Shown here piece after piece: positions 1 through 9,222 of a stretch of 64,000 nucleotides of DNA (the stretch's first letter is position 1; every line of letters begins with the position of its first letter). Location: assembly GCF_004331685.1 (NCBI RefSeq), contig NZ_SJSM01000010.1:1-64000 (forward strand), read 5' to 3'. Under the pieces are notes generated by a model that was given only the letters and a program-made list of their open reading frames with translations, was not told where the DNA came from and did no database searches. The DNA is from Pedobacter hiemivivus (GTDB taxonomy: Bacteria > Bacteroidota > Bacteroidia > Sphingobacteriales > Sphingobacteriaceae). A program made the translations under genes and the position numbers.

Positions 1-249
1 GGGATCTTAAAAGCAGAGTTTGACCTGTATGGAGCCCAAACTGGCTTAAGGGAAACGACAAGAAAGATCAGGGACAATATACAAACCTATAATCAGATAA
101 GGCCGCATGCCAGTTGTGATTATCTGACCCCGGAACAAGCGCATCTTAAACATGGTGAACTGAAAAAAAGATGGAAACCAAAAAAATATAAATCAGAGCA
201 AAATTCAACTTGTATAACCGAATCAGGAATTACAAATTTGCATGTATAG
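1..249 (+). CDS. IS3-type transposase, C-terminal fragment (cut by window edge)
   Basis: The first 249 bases are open in frame 1 and end at TAG. The translation carries the typical end of an IS3-family DDE integrase core: a YNQIRPHAS stretch followed by LTPEQAHL, matching the family pattern of a short YN..RPH loop and a TP.. helix near the C-terminus. A basic tail follows (KKRWKPKKYK). The start lies left of the window, so it cannot be judged whether the insertion sequence is intact. I see no clear terminal inverted repeat in the 230 bases downstream. Confidence 0.7.
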   Translation, partial: GILKAEFDLYGAQTGLRETTRKIRDNIQTYNQIRPHASCDYLTPEQAHLKHGELKKRWKPKKYKSEQNSTCITESGITNLHV

Positions 250-322
250 TCAATTCAAAATTAATTCAACAACCTGTATAGCTATATACGGATAAGACAT
301 GGCTCGTGTATTCTTTTATCAA

Positions 323-363
323 AGTCCATGGTGAGTCCATGTATAGTCCATGCTAAGTCCATG
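323..363 (+). repeat. Four AGTCCATG copies at exact 11-bp spacing
   Basis: AGTCCATG occurs at 323, 334, 345 and 356, each separated by three variable bases, giving an 11-bp period close to one helical turn. It lies about 115 bases upstream of the next gene. No other copies were noticed in the window. The array could be an operator bound by a protein on one DNA face, a slippage-derived repeat, or a trace of the adjacent IS3-type insertion. The rest of 250-477 is AT-rich and shows nothing else clear. Confidence 0.6.
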
Positions 364-477
364 TAATTTATATAAATACTTGGACTTGTTCCATACTTTA
401 GGTATATTTAGCTTGGAGTTTGGTAAAGGAGTACCTTAACCGTTTAACTCGTTAACCTTTCAACCAAATAGAATAGT

Positions 478-1275
478 ATGGGAAAATTAGATGGTAAATT
501 CATCCGTGGAGCCGTAGGAGACATCACATTCAAAAAAGTAGGCAAAAAACAGTATGTGCAAAAGAAGTCCAAAATGACTGTAAAGGACCAAACTGAAGCA
601 ACAAAAAAATCAGCACAGGTCTTTGGTCAAGCTAGTAGTTTGGCCAGCAGCATCAGGGTTTCATTAGATTCAATCATTGGATTTTACGACACCTTTATGG
701 TCTCTCGCTTTACTGGCGACACCGGCTATGTGCTAAACACAGCCTTAGTGGCGGAAACACAAAAATTTGTCTTTAATCCAAACTCATTCAACAGGTTTAA
801 CGGCTTTGAATTTAATCTCAACTCACCTGTAAAAAACTACCTGTTTGCCCAGCCAGAAGTAACCACTTCCGGGAACACACTTGAATTAACCTTGCCTGAA
901 ATGAATATCCCTCAGGACTTAAGGTTTCCTCAGCCAGGGAGAAATTGTATAATAGCCCTCCAAATAGCTCAGTTTGACCTTAAGCATGGCTATCACATGG
1001 AGTCTAATATACAAAGTGCAGAAATTAATTATGCATATAAACCCGCTATAATTCCGGCCAGCAAATTTACGTTTGAGATAGCGCCAGGCTGCCTATGCAT
1101 AATAGGGATTGCATTGAAGTATTACGAAAAGACATTTGCTGGAAATGACACCGTCAATAATAAAATTTTTAACCCTTCAGCCATTTTAAAAGCTTTTATG
1201 ACTGAAGGGGAACCCAATATGGAGATTACCGGAGCATGGCTCGAAATGGATTTTAAAAACCAACCGAACCCTTAA
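478..1275 (+). CDS. Conserved-looking Bacteroidota protein of unknown function
   Basis: A 265-residue protein that I cannot assign firmly. It has no signal peptide or membrane segment. The first 45 residues are very lysine-rich (KKVGKKQYVQKKSK), and the rest alternates polar and aromatic stretches that look like a beta-rich globular fold. The layout, a basic MGKL... start followed by beta structure, loosely resembles small multicopy Bacteroidota proteins such as the DUF6266 group, but this is a guess. It ends two bases before the stop codon of convergent metG, so no terminator separates them. Its origin may be tied to the insertion sequence at its left. Confidence 0.55.
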   Translation: MGKLDGKFIRGAVGDITFKKVGKKQYVQKKSKMTVKDQTEATKKSAQVFGQASSLASSIRVSLDSIIGFYDTFMVSRFTGDTGYVLNTALVAETQKFVFNPNSFNRFNGFEFNLNSPVKNYLFAQPEVTTSGNTLELTLPEMNIPQDLRFPQPGRNCIIALQIAQFDLKHGYHMESNIQSAEINYAYKPAIIPASKFTFEIAPGCLCIIGIALKYYEKTFAGNDTVNNKIFNPSAILKAFMTEGEPNMEITGAWLEMDFKNQPNP

Positions 1276-1276
1276 A

Positions 1277-3385
1277 TTACTTGATCACGCTACCGTTCTG
1301 ATGTTTAACCGTTGGAGCTACAAAAGCTAGCTTTCCATCTGTATCCTCAGACATTAAAATCATACCTTGCGACACGATCCCTTTGATTTCTCGTGGCGCA
1401 AGGTTTACCACAAGGCTCACCTGTTGACCGATAATATCTTCTGGCTTGTAATACTCAGCGATACCAGAAACTACCGTACGTTGATCTATTCCTGTATTCA
1501 GCGTTAATTTTAATAACTTCTTGGTCTTCTCTACCTTTTCTGCTGCAATAATCGTGGCTACACGAATATCAACCGAAGTAAAATCTTCAAACTGAATATT
1601 TTCTTTCGCTGGCGCTATAACTACCGAAGCCGCATCATTATCCGCTTTACTTCTGTTCAGTTTATCAATTTGAGCTTGCACCGCGTCATCTTCGATTTTC
1701 TCGAATAACAAAACCGGTTCATTCAATTGGTGACCTCTGTGTAGTAAATCTATCTGGCCTGCAGCTTCCCAGGTGTGTCCGCCATAATTCAACATCTTCA
1801 TCAGCTTATCTGCTGTGAATGGCAAAAATGGCTCAATTAATATCTCCAGATTGGCAGCAATTTGCAGACTGATAAATAAGATGGTACGCACTCTGTCTTC
1901 ATCCGTTTTAATCACCTTCCAAGGCTCTGTATCTGCCAGGTATTTATTTCCTAAACGAGCAACATTCATCACCTCACCAAGCGCCTCTCTAAAGCGATAA
2001 TTTTCGATAGAAGCACTTATTTTTGCAGGGAAAGTAGCCAATTCATCTATTACTGCCTGATCCTCTGGTAGGATGGTCATACAGGTAGGAACCTTACCCG
2101 CAAAATACTTGTGCGTTAATACCACTACCCTATTGATGAAGTTACCAAATACGGCAACCAGCTCATTGTTATTTCTAGCCTGAAAGTCTTTCCAGGTAAA
2201 ATCGTTATCCTTTGTCTCAGGTGCCGTTGCCGTTAATACATAACGCAACACATCCTGTTTATCTTTAAACTCTTCTAAATACTCATTTAACCAAACAGCC
2301 CAGTTTTTAGAGGTAGAGATCTTCTGCCCTTCAAGATTCAGGAACTCATTGGCTGGAACATTATCCGCCAGGATATAATCGCCATGAGCCATTAACATCG
2401 CCGGGAAAATAATACAGTGGAAAACGATATTGTCTTTTCCGATGAAATGCACCAACTTGGTTTCATCGTCTTTCCAATACTCCTCCCAACTGCCCTTCTC
2501 CATGTGAGTCTGATTGATATAATACTCTTCAGCTTTAGGATTCCAAACATCCAAACGAGCATAATCAAAAAGCTCTTTAGTTGCCGAAATGTAACCAATA
2601 GGCGCATCAAACCAAACATAAAGCACTTTGCCTTCTGCATCCTTTACAGGTACTTTAACGCCCCAATCAAGATCGCGGGTCATAGCACGAGGCTGTAAGC
2701 CTGAATTTAACCAGGACTGACATTGTCCAGAAACATTTGGTTTCCATTCTTTATGGCTTTCAATATATGTTCTAAGCTGATCTTCGTATTTATCCAATGG
2801 CAAAAACCAGTTCTTAGTCTCTTTTCTTACAGGAGGCTCTCCAGATAAGGTCGACTTCGGATTAATGAGGTCTGTAGCATTTAATGTACTGCCACAGCTC
2901 TCGCACTGATCGCCATAAGCGTTCTCATTTCCACACTTCGGACAAGTTCCAGTAATGTAACGATCGGCCAAAAACGTTTGAGCCTTTTCATCAAAATACT
3001 GCTCCGTAATTTCTTCCGTAAAAACCCCTTTTTTGTATAAGGTTTCAAAAAAATCAGAAGCCGTTTGGTGATGCATCAAGGATGAGGTTCTGTGATAGAT
3101 ATCAAAAGAAACGCCAAATTCCTTAAATGAATCCCCTATAATTTTGTGGTATTTATCAACAACAACTTGAGGTGACACCCCCTCCTTTTTCGCCTTTAGC
3201 GTAATAGGAACACCGTTTTCATCAGATCCACAAATAAACTTAACATCTCTTTTATTAGAGCGCAGGTATCTTACATAAGTATCCGCAGGTAAATAAACGC
3301 CTGCCAAATGTCCTATGTGTACCGGTCCGTTTGTATAGGGCAATGCCGCTGTAACGGTATATCTTTTTATTTTACTGTTATCCAA
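1277..3385 (-). CDS. metG: Methionyl-tRNA synthetase with C-terminal tRNA-binding domain
   Basis: Charges tRNA-Met with methionine in the cytosol. About 702 residues. The class I HIGH motif appears as HIGH in the [14 protein letters not shown] segment near the N-terminus, and the KMSKS signature as KISTS. A zinc knuckle with four cysteines (CPKCG...CESCG) lies in the connective domain, and a C-terminal EMAP/Trbp-like domain starts near [15 protein letters not shown] longer frame stays open to 3655, but it has no family similarity and runs into the divergent gene. I chose the TTG at 3385, immediately before [10 protein letters not shown], because a TATCTTTG promoter box lies at 3413-3406. The unusual TTG start is an inference. 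Confidence 0.95.
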   Translation of the reverse strand: MDNSKIKRYTVTAALPYTNGPVHIGHLAGVYLPADTYVRYLRSNKRDVKFICGSDENGVPITLKAKKEGVSPQVVVDKYHKIIGDSFKEFGVSFDIYHRTSSLMHHQTASDFFETLYKKGVFTEEITEQYFDEKAQTFLADRYITGTCPKCGNENAYGDQCESCGSTLNATDLINPKSTLSGEPPVRKETKNWFLPLDKYEDQLRTYIESHKEWKPNVSGQCQSWLNSGLQPRAMTRDLDWGVKVPVKDAEGKVLYVWFDAPIGYISATKELFDYARLDVWNPKAEEYYINQTHMEKGSWEEYWKDDETKLVHFIGKDNIVFHCIIFPAMLMAHGDYILADNVPANEFLNLEGQKISTSKNWAVWLNEYLEEFKDKQDVLRYVLTATAPETKDNDFTWKDFQARNNNELVAVFGNFINRVVVLTHKYFAGKVPTCMTILPEDQAVIDELATFPAKISASIENYRFREALGEVMNVARLGNKYLADTEPWKVIKTDEDRVRTILFISLQIAANLEILIEPFLPFTADKLMKMLNYGGHTWEAAGQIDLLHRGHQLNEPVLLFEKIEDDAVQAQIDKLNRSKADNDAASVVIAPAKENIQFEDFTSVDIRVATIIAAEKVEKTKKLLKLTLNTGIDQRTVVSGIAEYYKPEDIIGQQVSLVVNLAPREIKGIVSQGMILMSEDTDGKLAFVAPTVKHQNGSVIK

Positions 3386-3405
3386 AACTATTTTTATTAT
3401 TTTGT

Positions 3406-3413
3406 CAAAGATA
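3406..3413 (-). promoter_or_regulatory. -7 promoter box (TATCTTTG) of metG
   Basis: Read on the minus strand this is TATCTTTG, a full match to the Bacteroidota -7 consensus TAnnTTTG. It ends about 20 bases before the proposed TTG start of metG. It lies in the short gap between metG and the divergent carboxypeptidase gene and argues against the longer metG frame. No convincing -33 TTTG was found at the usual spacing. Confidence 0.55.
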
Positions 3414-3425
3414 AGTGTTTTACCT

Positions 3426-4325
3426 ATGATTAAACAGCCAGCATATTTAAAAAAAGGCGACAAAATTGCAATAGTTTGTCCGGCAAAGAAATTACCGGGG
3501 AGTATTGCCCCTGCCATTGCGATCCTTGAAAGCTGGGGCTTGCAGGTTGTAATAGGCAAAACCGTCACTGCCGAGCACAACCAGTTTGCCGGCGACGATG
3601 CTTTAAGAGCGGCAGACATACAAGGATTCCTTGACGATCCCGAAATTAAAGCCATTATTGCCGGAAGGGGCGGCTATGGCACCGTACGGATCATTGATGA
3701 GCTTAATTACGACAAATTTAAAGTTAATCCTAAATGGATCATTGGATTTAGCGACATCACAGTATTACTGTGTGATTTATTTGCGAGGTTAAACATCCAA
3801 AGCATCCATGGACAAATGCCCTATACATTTGAGAAAGCAACGCCTGAATCATTGGATTCATTAAAAAAGGCTTTGTTTGGAGAGGCCATTAAATACGAAT
3901 ATACAAATTCGTTTCCTGGGCGCTCGGGAACCGCTGAAGGCATCCTTATTGGTGGTAATTTAACCCTTATGGTGATGTTAGAGGGCTCAGCTTCGGAAAT
4001 AGATTATACGAATAAGATCCTTTTTCTGGAAGATGTTGGTGAGCACGAATATTCCATCGACAGAATGATGCGTATGCTAAAAAGAGCCGGCAAGCTAGCC
4101 AAGTTGAAAGGCCTCATTGTAGGTGCCTTTAATGACGTTGAGGTAGAATCGATTCCTTTTGGAGCCAGTCCGGAGCAGGTGATCTGGGATATTGTGAAAG
4201 AATATGATTACCCGATATGTTTTAACTTCCCTGTAGGGCATATTGATGACAATAGAGCTTTGGTTGTTGGCAAATCTGCTAAATTGATTGTTAAGAATCA
4301 ACAAGCGACCTTATCTTTTGAATAA
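3426..4325 (+). CDS. LD-carboxypeptidase (peptidase S66 family)
   Basis: A 299-residue LdcA-type serine peptidase that removes the terminal D-alanine from peptidoglycan tetrapeptides during cell-wall recycling. The S66 layout is visible: an N-terminal [11 protein letters not shown] strand, a GGYGTVRI motif, the nucleophile serine in IIGFSD, the catalytic glutamate in LFLEDVGE, and the C-terminal histidine in FPVGHIDDN. The ATG at 3426 gives MIKQPAYL. An upstream in-frame TTG at 3402 is possible, but it would start inside the metG promoter box region. There is no signal peptide, consistent with a cytosolic recycling enzyme. Divergent from metG with only about 40 bases between the starts. Confidence 0.92.
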   Translation: MIKQPAYLKKGDKIAIVCPAKKLPGSIAPAIAILESWGLQVVIGKTVTAEHNQFAGDDALRAADIQGFLDDPEIKAIIAGRGGYGTVRIIDELNYDKFKVNPKWIIGFSDITVLLCDLFARLNIQSIHGQMPYTFEKATPESLDSLKKALFGEAIKYEYTNSFPGRSGTAEGILIGGNLTLMVMLEGSASEIDYTNKILFLEDVGEHEYSIDRMMRMLKRAGKLAKLKGLIVGAFNDVEVESIPFGASPEQVIWDIVKEYDYPICFNFPVGHIDDNRALVVGKSAKLIVKNQQATLSFE

Positions 4326-4426
4326 ACACTAACCATAGCAAATCTCATACAGATCTATGATAACCCGATCATCTTTTGATGATTTTTTGGAACGACTATT
4401 TGTTGCAAATTAATTATCTTAGAACT

Positions 4427-7003
4427 ATGGTAAAATGCTCTTTCCTATTATATTTCTTTATTTTTCTTTTTACAAACCAAACAAAAGCTCAAAATTTAAA
4501 TATAGCAAAGGGCAAGGTGATTGATTACACCTCAAAATCCCCGATCCCAAATGCTATAATTCAAATTTATAATGACTCTAAGGTCGTATATAAAACCAGC
4601 ACAGATAGTTTGGGTTTTTTTTCTATTCCCTTGAATACACTAGTAGAATACACCAATTTAAAAATACAAAATATAAATTATCAGCCATTAAATATCCCCA
4701 AGCCAACGATTGATTCTAAAAAACGCTCTTCACAAGCCTTAGGCATATTCGAGTTACTGACAAGCTCCATTCAATTAAAAGAAGTCGTTATAAGAAAGAA
4801 TAAACGATATCGTGATACCACGGTTATTGACCTGAGTAAAAAAAAATTTGAGCGAACGATCATGATTAGCGACATACTTTCTGGAAATAATGGATTTTAT
4901 ATCGATGGGGCGGGACAATTATTTTATAAGGGAAAACAAGTGACAGATGTAACCGTCGATGGAGGAACCTTCTTTGGGAGAAACAATTTAAATATTTATG
5001 AAAACCTTCCGGCGCTTGTTTTAAAAGACATACAGATCGTAGAAACCGACATTGATAGTCTAACTAACATTACCATGATTAGACCTTTAGTCAAGGTTAA
5101 TCTAAGCTTTAAAGGAGATTATAAAAAAGGGATGTTCGGAAGCGCAAACCTAGGTCTCGGAACACTAACAAGGTACATAGTAAGTACAAATTTATACCGT
5201 TACAAAAAAAGCGAACAGATTTCTTTTGCAATAAACTCTAATAACATTAATGTTAACACTAGTCAACCTTCCGAGCCTTCGGTTATGTTTTCTGCCGGTG
5301 GGAATAATACGATTAAGACCATTCCAAAAATAGAATACAGGAATGTTTTTCTCAAAAAGCTTGAAGTCATGACATCCATAAACGCTGCCATCGAGAATAA
5401 AACTTCGATATCTGAATTGGAAAGGAAAGAAGAAATCTTAAATCAGCAAACAAGGTTATATAATTCATCGAAAATGAGGTCATTAAATATTGATCAAAGC
5501 TCTGCAAATCTAATTTATCGTATTAATTCACAAAATACTATAAAAGCAAATTTTAATATAGAATACTATAAGACGAATCAATCCGACACATTAGATTATA
5601 ACATTAGGCTTGATTCATTAAATACGATCTCTAACATACTTAAAAATAGAATAAATACAACAAAGATGATGTCCTATGAGGCTTTATTCAACAAATCATT
5701 TTTGTCAAAAAAAGGCCGAAGCTTATCTATTGGAATAAAAAACCAGAAAAGAATATTTCGAATATCTGAAAACAATAATGTCTACACACTTGATCTGCAA
5801 AAACCAATTCGTTTTTTTTTAAATGGAACAAATTATGCTTCCGAGAACGAAGCGTCTATTAATCTTAATTTCATAAATTCTCTCAGTGAATCGAGCGTTC
5901 TTTTTTTTGGATTAAACTATAAAAGATCCTCAATTAATTACAATGAAACTATAAACAGCGACACCTTAAAAAACAATGGAGACATCGTCAATAAAGTCAT
6001 AAATGATTACTTAAATCCATCCCTTAAAATGCAAAAAAATTTCGACAATATCTCGGTTACAGGATATCTAGGCGGAATAATCAATTTTAGAAATACAGGG
6101 GGAATTTATGATGTCTTTTTTAGACCCGATATTGACCTAAATAGCGATTTCAAAATTAATAAAAAGACTAATTTCAATATTAAATATGCAGCAAAATCCA
6201 ACTATCCAATTATTGATCAACTAACAAATATTAATAATTCTTTCAATCTTATTTCTCAGAATTCTGGAAATCCAAGTTTAAAGCCTGAGTTAAAACAAAG
6301 ATTAGGATTTGCTTACGAATTTAAACGATCAGACTCTCTAATGGTTTCCTTTCTTGCCGGAGCAGAACTTATATCCTCAAAATTCGGTTTTAACATTATA
6401 AGTAGCCCCAATAATCTTCAACAAACCCAAATTGCAAATGTTGGCAGAGCTATAGCTGCTGATGCGGCATTTTCTCTTTCTTTTTTGGCAAAAAAAGGAA
6501 AAAATATAAATTTTAGAAGCGCCTTGGCCTATCAGCAAATGCCTTCAATAGTAAACACAGAAAAAACCTCGAATAATGGAATAACTTTTAATCAGGTTTT
6601 ATCCACAAAAATAGCATTGATCAAAGGCTTATTGACAATATCTCCATCATTGTCAATCTCCAATAGCATCTATAAATACGGCACTAGCAAATCTAGCTTT
6701 GCGTCTTTTACCTATTCGGACAGACTCTCAATCCAAATACAAACGATTCAAATTATTCTTTTTCCATTTATTAATTACAGCACCGGTATTCGCAAAAATT
6801 CTTCTTGGGCAATGAACGCAGAAATAAAAAAAAATATCTTTAAAAATAGTGGATCGATATGGTTAAAAAGCTACGATGTATTCAACTCCTTCAGATACGT
6901 CAATAACATTATTGGCCCATCCTACATTGAAACATTAAAATACGTGAATCTTCAACGCTATAGTTTATTAGGAATAAGCGTGAAATTTAATACCATTAAA
7001 TAA
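4427..7003 (+). CDS. TonB-receptor-like outer-membrane beta-barrel protein
   Basis: About 858 residues when started at the ATG before KCSFLLYFFIFLF, which gives a clean signal peptide ending at TKAQ. A carboxypeptidase-regulatory-like domain (about residues 20-100) is followed by a plug-like region (SDILSGNNGFYIDGAG) and then many alternating amphipathic strands ending in a short C-terminal strand. This is the layout of Bacteroidota outer-membrane proteins related to TonB-dependent receptors. No SusD partner follows, so the substrate is unknown. The gene is noticeably richer in A and T, lysine and asparagine than its neighbours, which may indicate transfer. An upstream in-frame start at 4376 exists but spoils the signal peptide. 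Confidence 0.8.
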   Translation: MVKCSFLLYFFIFLFTNQTKAQNLNIAKGKVIDYTSKSPIPNAIIQIYNDSKVVYKTSTDSLGFFSIPLNTLVEYTNLKIQNINYQPLNIPKPTIDSKKRSSQALGIFELLTSSIQLKEVVIRKNKRYRDTTVIDLSKKKFERTIMISDILSGNNGFYIDGAGQLFYKGKQVTDVTVDGGTFFGRNNLNIYENLPALVLKDIQIVETDIDSLTNITMIRPLVKVNLSFKGDYKKGMFGSANLGLGTLTRYIVSTNLYRYKKSEQISFAINSNNINVNTSQPSEPSVMFSAGGNNTIKTIPKIEYRNVFLKKLEVMTSINAAIENKTSISELERKEEILNQQTRLYNSSKMRSLNIDQSSANLIYRINSQNTIKANFNIEYYKTNQSDTLDYNIRLDSLNTISNILKNRINTTKMMSYEALFNKSFLSKKGRSLSIGIKNQKRIFRISENNNVYTLDLQKPIRFFLNGTNYASENEASINLNFINSLSESSVLFFGLNYKRSSINYNETINSDTLKNNGDIVNKVINDYLNPSLKMQKNFDNISVTGYLGGIINFRNTGGIYDVFFRPDIDLNSDFKINKKTNFNIKYAAKSNYPIIDQLTNINNSFNLISQNSGNPSLKPELKQRLGFAYEFKRSDSLMVSFLAGAELISSKFGFNIISSPNNLQQTQIANVGRAIAADAAFSLSFLAKKGKNINFRSALAYQQMPSIVNTEKTSNNGITFNQVLSTKIALIKGLLTISPSLSISNSIYKYGTSKSSFASFTYSDRLSIQIQTIQIILFPFINYSTGIRKNSSWAMNAEIKKNIFKNSGSIWLKSYDVFNSFRYVNNIIGPSYIETLKYVNLQRYSLLGISVKFNTIK

Positions 7004-7161
7004 TTTGGTTATACAAATTAATTGCATAAATTCAATTCACGAAACACTCTCAATATGAACAAATTAATCTCTCCCAACCATCTTAGTACTTTTCGTTACT
7101 ACCCGCTCTTACACACAAACAACAAGTCAATTATAAAATTTTCACAATTAACCCCTTCACT

Positions 7162-8244
7162 ATGAAAAAGATTTTTCTTTTCTTTAGCGCTATTCTGTGC
7201 TTTTTATCTGGCTACGGCCAGACCTTACAAACCACTGCGACAGTAACAAGTGGCAACGAGGTAATACTAACCGCCAGCGGAGAAAGTAGCTCCGGGTATA
7301 TAAGCAGCATCCAGATAATGCTCCCTCAGAGCGTCATTACACCTGTAGGAACAAATGTAAGCACATCTAGTCCCAACTACGCCGGCGATCCGTATCCCGT
7401 AGGCTCTGCTTCTAAATTCAAGTTTACAATAACGGGGTATTTTAATTCGCCAGCAACACCAATAACAGCTAAACTAACAATTAAATGTACTATTTTAAAT
7501 CAAAATGGCAACCCATCAAGAAATGAGGACCAAATAGTGACAGTTACAGTTAATCCAGTAGTACAGACCTCTTTCCCAAATCAACCAAGATCTCGAACTT
7601 TTTACAAGAACGATTGTGGGCCTGGATTTGAGTCTGATCCATATACCTACTCAGTACCTGCTGGCCAGTACACAGCTAGCACTCAAGCAGCAGCTAATGC
7701 CCTCGCCGACGCAGAAATTACAGCTAATGGCCAAAATGCCGCTAACGCGAATCGTACCTGCAAACAGGTCTATTACAACACTATTACGTCTGCTAGTTAT
7801 ACTAAAAATACTTGTGGATCAGGCTATATTGCATCTACTGAAGTGTACACCGTACTCGCAAACACTTATAAAGCATTCTCTCAAGCAGAGGCCGATTTGA
7901 AAGCTACAAACGATTTAAATGCTAATGGGCAAAACTTTGCAAATACGCATGGAACATGCACCGAAGACAGAAGAAGATACCGAGTAAACCTCCGCCCTAC
8001 TAGCCCTTGTACCTCTTCAGATGAAATATCGGGCTTTGTTTGGATTAGAAGAGATCTCGACTTAAACAATATTTACTCCCAAGGGGCAATCATTGCATAT
8101 ACTTCTGCGACTGGAAGTACCACTGCTGCAGAAGGAAGTTATAAAATCCTTTATGAAATAACGGACAATGGAGAACAAGGAGTTCGCATATTTAACGTTA
8201 ATAGCTCGGGATATATTAATAATTACACGCTATGCTCGAACTAG
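7162..8244 (+). CDS. Secreted protein with two DUF5977 repeats
   Basis: 360 residues with a signal peptide (MKKIFLFFSAILCFLSGYGQ). After a beta-rich N-terminal half, two tandem copies of the DUF5977 type are visible, at about residues 142-200 and 205-263. Each has a YKNDCGPG or YTKNTCGSG start, a central YTVLA or YSVPAGQY strand, and an alanine-rich stretch ending in ANGQN.AN...TC. Paired cysteines in each copy suggest disulfides. The C-terminus (about residues 264-360) is a further small beta domain with two cysteines. Function is not known for the family. It follows the barrel gene after about 160 bases and could be co-expressed with it. Confidence 0.75.
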   Translation: MKKIFLFFSAILCFLSGYGQTLQTTATVTSGNEVILTASGESSSGYISSIQIMLPQSVITPVGTNVSTSSPNYAGDPYPVGSASKFKFTITGYFNSPATPITAKLTIKCTILNQNGNPSRNEDQIVTVTVNPVVQTSFPNQPRSRTFYKNDCGPGFESDPYTYSVPAGQYTASTQAAANALADAEITANGQNAANANRTCKQVYYNTITSASYTKNTCGSGYIASTEVYTVLANTYKAFSQAEADLKATNDLNANGQNFANTHGTCTEDRRRYRVNLRPTSPCTSSDEISGFVWIRRDLDLNNIYSQGAIIAYTSATGSTTAAEGSYKILYEITDNGEQGVRIFNVNSSGYINNYTLCSN

Positions 8245-8630
8245 ATTTAGCTAGTATAATATAACGCGGTGTACAATTAACATCATGAAGTAAATTCTTA
8301 TTTACCTTAACTTTCATTTTCTGGAACGAAAAAAAACATGCTTTAGCACTTGCCGGCAATGTTATATACTGAGCAGGAATAGCTGTCCTCATACCATCAT
8401 CAAATTCGCCATGGATACCATCCCTTACAATGGCCACATTTCTACACTTCAGGTCAGAAAAAAGATGCCTTTCAAAGGCTAGTTCCAGACAGTGTTCTTT
8501 ATAATAGTAGCAGGCAAGATAGTTCTGATTTCAGTTCCGGCAACAAAGCCCAGTCCCACTAAGTTGACCATTGATCAACAAAAAGTAGTACTAGAGCTCA
8601 ATTGACCATTATTACCGATACGGGCAAATA
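8245..8630. other. Gene-free stretch with a possible minus-strand gene remnant
   Basis: No convincing gene fills this stretch. On the minus strand a frame of roughly 105 codons is open from about 8530 to 8216. It reads like ordinary protein (for example VAIVRDGIHGEFDD), but it lacks a good ATG start and overlaps the end of the DUF5977 gene. It may be a decayed gene or chance. Nothing else is evident. Confidence 0.25.
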
Positions 8631-8667
8631 AAAAGGGGCAATTTTCGTTATGAAAATTACCCCTTTT
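8631..8667 (-). terminator. Strong hairpin terminator of the SusC1-SusD1-lipoprotein operon
   Basis: Arms 8631-8646 and 8652-8667 form a 16-bp stem with one mismatch and a 5-base loop. On the minus strand the stem runs into a TTTTTA tract, as expected for an intrinsic terminator of the leftward operon ending at 8684. It may also stop rightward transcripts. Confidence 0.8.
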
Positions 8668-8683
8668 ACTATTAAATATTTGC

Positions 8684-9211
8684 TTAAGCAGTCACAACAT
8701 AAGTTAAAGTGATTGCGTAAGGCGCAGTGGTTAATAAAGCCCCCTGACCCGAAATAACAGTTCCACTGTTTAACGTAATCACAACGCGATAAACAAACCT
8801 ATCACCTACAGCTAGGTTCGCCAAGGTTAAACCATTGGAACTAAACAATGCAACTAGATCATTTATACTAGCACTATAAGTTTGCGGCCAAGTGCTGATG
8901 TTTTTAAACTCCTTAGTATAAGTAGTTACAGTCGCAGTTTTTCTATAATCGACCAATACACTTACTGACTTTACGTTTCCACTTTCTACTAATTTTAGCA
9001 CGAAATCGTCCGTAACAGCAGGAGTCGCCTTACTTAATAGACCATTGTTATAATCAGACGCAACTATCGCTGTCGCAGGAGGTTTCGGTTTCGGATTAAC
9101 GATTGTAAACTGTGCATTCGCGGAGTTTTCAAATTCTGGATATCGGTTTTTCTTACAAGAAACAGTGCTTGTAATGATACCTATGATGAGTAAAAATTTA
9201 AGATATTTCAT
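8684..9211 (-). CDS. Small outer-membrane lipoprotein, third gene of a Sus operon
   Basis: About 175 residues, starting at the ATG before KYLKFLLI. It has a lipoprotein signal with cysteine after STVS and a KK pair right behind it, as is usual for exported Bacteroidota lipoproteins. The mature part is beta-rich and resembles the immunoglobulin-like accessory lipoproteins (SusE/SusF-like position) encoded after SusD homologues; it has no recognisable catalytic motif. The start lies inside the end of the SusD1 gene, so translation is probably coupled. Likely role: surface binding of the substrate imported by SusC1-SusD1. The substrate cannot be read from the sequence. Confidence 0.7.
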   Translation of the reverse strand: MKYLKFLLIIGIITSTVSCKKNRYPEFENSANAQFTIVNPKPKPPATAIVASDYNNGLLSKATPAVTDDFVLKLVESGNVKSVSVLVDYRKTATVTTYTKEFKNISTWPQTYSASINDLVALFSSNGLTLANLAVGDRFVYRVVITLNSGTVISGQGALLTTAPYAITLTYVVTA

Positions 9212-9222
9212 ATGAATGATAT

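Noticed and set aside
3386-3655. N-terminal extension of metG by about 90 codons
   Set aside because: Not similar to any synthetase domain, overlaps the divergent carboxypeptidase gene, and lies upstream of the TATCTTTG promoter box.
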